Positions 5,941 to 9,030 of a DNA stretch of 9,030 nt are shown here, piece after piece (the stretch's first letter is position 1; the number at the start of each line of letters is the position of its first letter). The notes under the pieces were generated by a model that was given only the letters and a program-made list of their open reading frames with translations, was not told the DNA's origin and made no database searches. The position numbers and the translations under genes are program-made. Source of the DNA: Bacteroidota bacterium (lineage in GTDB: Bacteria; Bacteroidota; Bacteroidia; Chitinophagales; LD1); assembly GCA_018267355.1 (NCBI GenBank), contig JAFDYP010000429.1, positions 1 through 9,030 of the forward strand. Reading direction: 5' to 3'.

Positions 5941-5965
5941 TAATTGTGGACAACGGCTTGTTAAA
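5932..5965. repeat. 34-bp dyad upstream of the RsbW-like gene, possible operator
   Basis: TTTAACAA (5932-5939) and TTGTTAAA (5958-5965) are perfect inverted repeats. Inside them TTGT (5944-5947) and ACAA (5950-5953) form a second pair on exactly the same axis, between 5948 and 5949. Twelve of the 17 half-site positions are thus symmetric. The dyad covers the TTTG -33 box at 5937-5940 and begins 12 bases after the DUF4175-like gene's stop. No T run follows on either strand, so a protein-binding site fits better than a terminator. Confidence 0.45.
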
Positions 5966-5977
5966 AGCCCTTCCGCA

Positions 5978-8900
5978 CTAATTGCTGCCCGCAATAGTTT
6001 TAAAATACTTCTCTGCAAGGGTTTTATAGTAGGGTTTCAGAGCAGGAGGTACTGTTTTGTACCAGTCCACCTCGACCTGTTTCTGCTTCAGATACTCCTC
6101 CAGTGATGGTGGCATCTTACGCTCCTGGTCTTTGCCGGTATTGGACTCGCGCTCAGGTTTTTCTCCGCGTTCCTTTTCGGCTTTCTCTGCTTCGAGCAGG
6201 CGGGTCAGGATCTCCTGCTGCCGGCGCTGCATCTCTGTAGTGATACGTTTATTGACCAAATCTGTTTCATTCTGCTCCATCTGCTGTATGGCCTGGTCCA
6301 GTCCTTTCAGGCCGCCTTTGCCTGATTTTTTTTCTTCTGCATTGAGCCGCTCCAGCTCACGGCGCATCTGTGCCTGCTGTGCAGCCATCTCCGCAAATTG
6401 CTTGCTCATGCCATTCTGGCCTTGCTGGCCGGGTTTCTCGCCAGGTTTTTGTCCCTCGCCTTTTTTCATCTGCTCTGCCAGCTGAGAGATCTTATCTGCC
6501 AGCTGTTTCTGCATCTTAGACATATTGGGCAGGCCATTGCCGGGCTTCTTGCACTTGGAGCACATGCGCGGGGTGCCATCCTTCGGGTTGCTCTGTGACT
6601 CCTGCTGCTGCATATCCTGCTGTGTCTCACTGAGCATCAGCGCCAGATTGTTGTAGCCCGTCATCACGTATTGCTGGTCACCTGCAGCCTTATAGGTATT
6701 GCGGTCTTCCATCTCAGCTATAGACTTGCCCAGGTATTTGTTGATGTCTGTCATTTGCTTCGTCACAAATGATTCTATGCGGAAGACCCTCTTGGCCAGC
6801 GCATAGAGGCTATCCTCTACCATCACAGAGTTCTCTTTGATACGCTGCTGCTCCTGCATCATGCTCACATACTTCGGAGTGTTGATATTGATGGCCTTGA
6901 GCTGGCCCATCAGCTGCTCCTGATCAAAAGAGAGCGACAGTATGTTTTTGAGCAGCTGGCGTAGTGCTGCCATATCCTCTGACTCTTCCTCCTGCTCCAT
7001 GCTCTGCTTCATTTTGGCCATTTTCTTAGCAGCCTCTTTCATATTGCCGGCTGCTGACTTCTGGCTCTTAGATGCTTTTGAGTTTTGATTGTTAGACATG
7101 TTTTGCTCAGCGTCCTGCTGGTCTTGCCCGGCCTGATTCATATCCTGCTCGGCGCTCTTCATGTCCTCGCTGTTTTTTACCTCTTCATTGAGCTTCTTCA
7201 GCTCTTCCATTTCCTTCTGCGCATCTTTGGTGTCCTGGCTTAGCTTCTCCTGTTTATTTTGCAGGTCTTCTTTCTTGCTATCGCCATTGGGGCTGTCTTT
7301 GTCATTCTTTTTATCGCCCTTCTGCTCTTTGCTGCTTTGATTATCCTTTTTATCTCCGGCCTTGTCGTTCTTTTTGTCTGTTTCGGTCGCCAACTTTTCC
7401 TGGTCTGCAGCTAGTTTTTCCAGCTTGGCTATCTGCTCATGCAGCTTCTGGTCAAACTCCAGCTTCTTGAAAAGTTCCAGCATCCTATCCAGTTCCTTCT
7501 CTATTTTTTCATTATTCGCCTTCATGTCCTCCATCTTGTCGATGGCGTCTTTCTTGGTCATCTCATCGAGCATCTTTTCCAGCTTCTCCATGAGCTTTTT
7601 CATTTCATCGTTCATCACATTATTGGCCAGATCCTGCAGTTGCTTTTGCTTCTCTTTAATGCTTTCGTCGAGCTCTTTAAACTCATTCTGCTTTTCCGTG
7701 TTCTTGCTGAACTTATCTTTCATCTCTGACAGTTCTTTCTGCAGGTCTTTTTGTTTCTGCATCACATCTGCCATGTTCTTCTTGTCGTCCCAGTTCAGAT
7801 TCTTTTTGTCCATCATCTTGTCCTGCATGTCCTGGAGCTTGTTCTTCAGGTCATGGGCATCTTTCATGGTCTGCTTAATGTCATCTTTGATCTCTTTGTT
7901 GTCCTCCGCCAGCTGCTTGTCTATCTCCTTCATCGTTGGCATATCAAACTTCATCAGCGCTGATTTCATAGACTTGCTACCGTGTATACCATCATTGTCC
8001 CACACCTCAAAGTAGTAGCTCATACGATCGCCGGGCTTGATACCCAGCTCAGACATATTCCAGTAATAGTTGAATCGCGACGCCGCGCCCGGTGTGAATG
8101 GGACATCCACAGATTTTGACACGTTGCCGGCGCCGGAGTCGGCGCGCTCTATCTGATAGCTGAAGGTGAGCCTGCGCAGGCCATAGTCATCAGAGATATC
8201 TCCTAGGTAATAGAAATAATGATCATTTGCAGAGTCGCGGTTTTCCTGCACATTGATCACTGGGTACAAATCAGGCACCACAGTCAGCGAGTAGAAGACG
8301 GAGTCTGCGTCTTTTACCTCTGCGTTGGAAACTTTGATGCCATAGCTACCTCCTTGCAGCGCAGTCTTGGTAAATGTAAAAAGGCCATCTCCTGCACGCT
8401 TGGTCGGATAGAGACTGTCGCCGAGTTTAAAGGTGATATCTTCTGTATTGCGTGCATCAAAGCGCCACACGAGGCGCGTACCATACGGCACAGTAAGGTC
8501 ACCTACATTTTTGATCTTTTCATTTTGCTTGCCCGTATAGGCTGGATACTCCGCAGCGATCTCAAAACCCGATACCACGGGTTTTGCGGTGACATTGAGC
8601 GCAAATTCCTTTGATTTAAATCCATTAGCAGTGAGGTGAAAAGGCGTAGTCTTCTGCACATTCACAAACTCATGCACAAAGAGATTCTTTTCTTTCTGGC
8701 GGAGCTTAAAGATGCCGCTCTCGGTCTCCAAATACATCTCACTCGGTTGAGCATCGCCGGTGGTGGTCACCTCCAGGTCATAGTTGTCAAACTGGAGCGC
8801 TGTGAGGTTCTTATTCTTTACCACGAAGTGGAATGGTGCTTCTTTTTCAAACGTCGTGTCGTTGTGATAGAGGCGCTTCGTACCTTGCCGGATGATATTG

Positions 8901-9030
8901 GGTGCCGCTATGATGATGAAGAGGAAAAGCAGTACGGGCGGCACGAGGAACTTAGCATAGCGGCGATTTTGGCGCAGGTCTATGGCATTAGTAAAAGTGA
9001 TCGGCTTCAGCTCTGTGATCTTTTGATTGA
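5978..9030 (-). CDS. DUF4175-like membrane-anchored coiled-coil protein (5' end outside window)
   Basis: The frame is open from the stop at 5978 to the right edge, giving 1,016 visible residues; the start lies outside. A GTG at 8944 could be mistaken for the start, but the upstream codons continue in the same style (ELKPITFTNAIDLRQNRRY), so the gene is truncated, not short. Counting from the first full codon: a membrane helix at about 28-46 (LVPPVLLFLFIIIAAPNII), a beta-rich, presumably periplasmic region to about 355 with Ig-like or carbohydrate-binding-like strands, then a very long K/E/M/Q-rich coiled coil from about 360 to 760. This contains a K/D/N low-complexity block at about 548-589. 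A CSKC pair sits near 823-826, then a G/Q/K-rich linker and the C-terminal VPPALKPYYKTLAEKYFKTI. This layout is that of the large DUF4175 proteins of Bacteroidota, whose job is unknown to me. The gene is the first visible of the strand run leading to ybeY. Confidence 0.85.
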   Translation of the reverse strand, partial: NQKITELKPITFTNAIDLRQNRRYAKFLVPPVLLFLFIIIAAPNIIRQGTKRLYHNDTTFEKEAPFHFVVKNKNLTALQFDNYDLEVTTTGDAQPSEMYLETESGIFKLRQKEKNLFVHEFVNVQKTTPFHLTANGFKSKEFALNVTAKPVVSGFEIAAEYPAYTGKQNEKIKNVGDLTVPYGTRLVWRFDARNTEDITFKLGDSLYPTKRAGDGLFTFTKTALQGGSYGIKVSNAEVKDADSVFYSLTVVPDLYPVINVQENRDSANDHYFYYLGDISDDYGLRRLTFSYQIERADSGAGNVSKSVDVPFTPGAASRFNYYWNMSELGIKPGDRMSYYFEVWDNDGIHGSKSMKSALMKFDMPTMKEIDKQLAEDNKEIKDDIKQTMKDAHDLKNKLQDMQDKMMDKKNLNWDDKKNMADVMQKQKDLQKELSEMKDKFSKNTEKQNEFKELDESIKEKQKQLQDLANNVMNDEMKKLMEKLEKMLDEMTKKDAIDKMEDMKANNEKIEKELDRMLELFKKLEFDQKLHEQIAKLEKLAADQEKLATETDKKNDKAGDKKDNQSSKEQKGDKKNDKDSPNGDSKKEDLQNKQEKLSQDTKDAQKEMEELKKLNEEVKNSEDMKSAEQDMNQAGQDQQDAEQNMSNNQNSKASKSQKSAAGNMKEAAKKMAKMKQSMEQEEESEDMAALRQLLKNILSLSFDQEQLMGQLKAININTPKYVSMMQEQQRIKENSVMVEDSLYALAKRVFRIESFVTKQMTDINKYLGKSIAEMEDRNTYKAAGDQQYVMTGYNNLALMLSETQQDMQQQESQSNPKDGTPRMCSKCKKPGNGLPNMSKMQKQLADKISQLAEQMKKGEGQKPGEKPGQQGQNGMSKQFAEMAAQQAQMRRELERLNAEEKKSGKGGLKGLDQAIQQMEQNETDLVNKRITTEMQRRQQEILTRLLEAEKAEKERGEKPERESNTGKDQERKMPPSLEEYLKQKQVEVDWYKTVPPALKPYYKTLAEKYFKTIAGSN

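Noticed and set aside
5956..5970. GGCTT/AAGCC stem just after the coiled-coil gene as a terminator
   Set aside because: It has only five base pairs and no T run on the minus strand; the larger dyad on a different axis explains the sequence better.
7362..8015. A 217-residue plus-strand open frame opposite the coiled-coil gene, rich in Ser, Phe and Leu
   Set aside because: It is the complement of a K/E/D/M-rich coiled coil, which yields stop-poor S/F/L antisense frames. It has no domain, and the minus-strand gene is continuous through it.
8942..8944. GTG as the start of the large coiled-coil protein
   Set aside because: The frame stays open to the window edge with plausible coding sequence upstream, and the GTG would place a start right at the membrane helix. 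The gene is truncated by the window.

Overview
The window is ordinary chromosome from a member of the Bacteroidota, probably in or near the Chitinophagia/Sphingobacteriia. The evidence is the protein types (a DUF4175-like giant coiled-coil protein, a YbeY with a GYKD metal motif, and a TolC/HlyD pair led by a TetR regulator), start codons without clear Shine-Dalgarno sites, and three matches to the phylum's TAnnTTTG -7 promoter element, two of them with a correctly spaced TTTG. Base composition looks even and moderate throughout. I see no tRNA, rRNA, CRISPR array, insertion sequence or integrase. No stretch over 300 bases lacks a gene.

Region 1 (1-2832, minus strand) is a multidrug-type efflux operon. 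A TetR/AcrR regulator comes first, overlaps a TolC-type outer-membrane channel gene by ATGA, and is followed after 30 bases by an HlyD-type lipoprotein adaptor that runs off the left edge. The inner-membrane pump gene presumably lies beyond the edge. The operon has a well-formed promoter that also fixes the regulator's start.

Region 2 (2977-4811) holds two divergent, unrelated genes: exodeoxyribonuclease III (minus) and a metallo-beta-lactamase-fold hydrolase of the NAPE-PLD/UlaG-like type (plus). They share a 62-base gap with a perfect -7 box facing the hydrolase.

Region 3 (4886-5062, plus) is a 58-residue protein with two paired-cysteine knuckles, probably a zinc ribbon. Its stop codon interlocks with that of ybeY on the other strand.

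Region 4 (5059-9030, minus) reads, in transcription order, a DUF4175-like membrane-anchored coiled-coil protein (5' end outside the window), an RsbW-like GHKL ATPase and the rRNA-maturation RNase ybeY. A 34-bp dyad and a promoter abutting the ATPase start codon lie between the first two.

I did not find a clear new biological system. The most interesting items are the small zinc-ribbon gene with a hairpin in its leader, the dyad overlapping a possibly leaderless promoter upstream of the RsbW-like gene, and the direct repeat across the efflux operon's -7 box.
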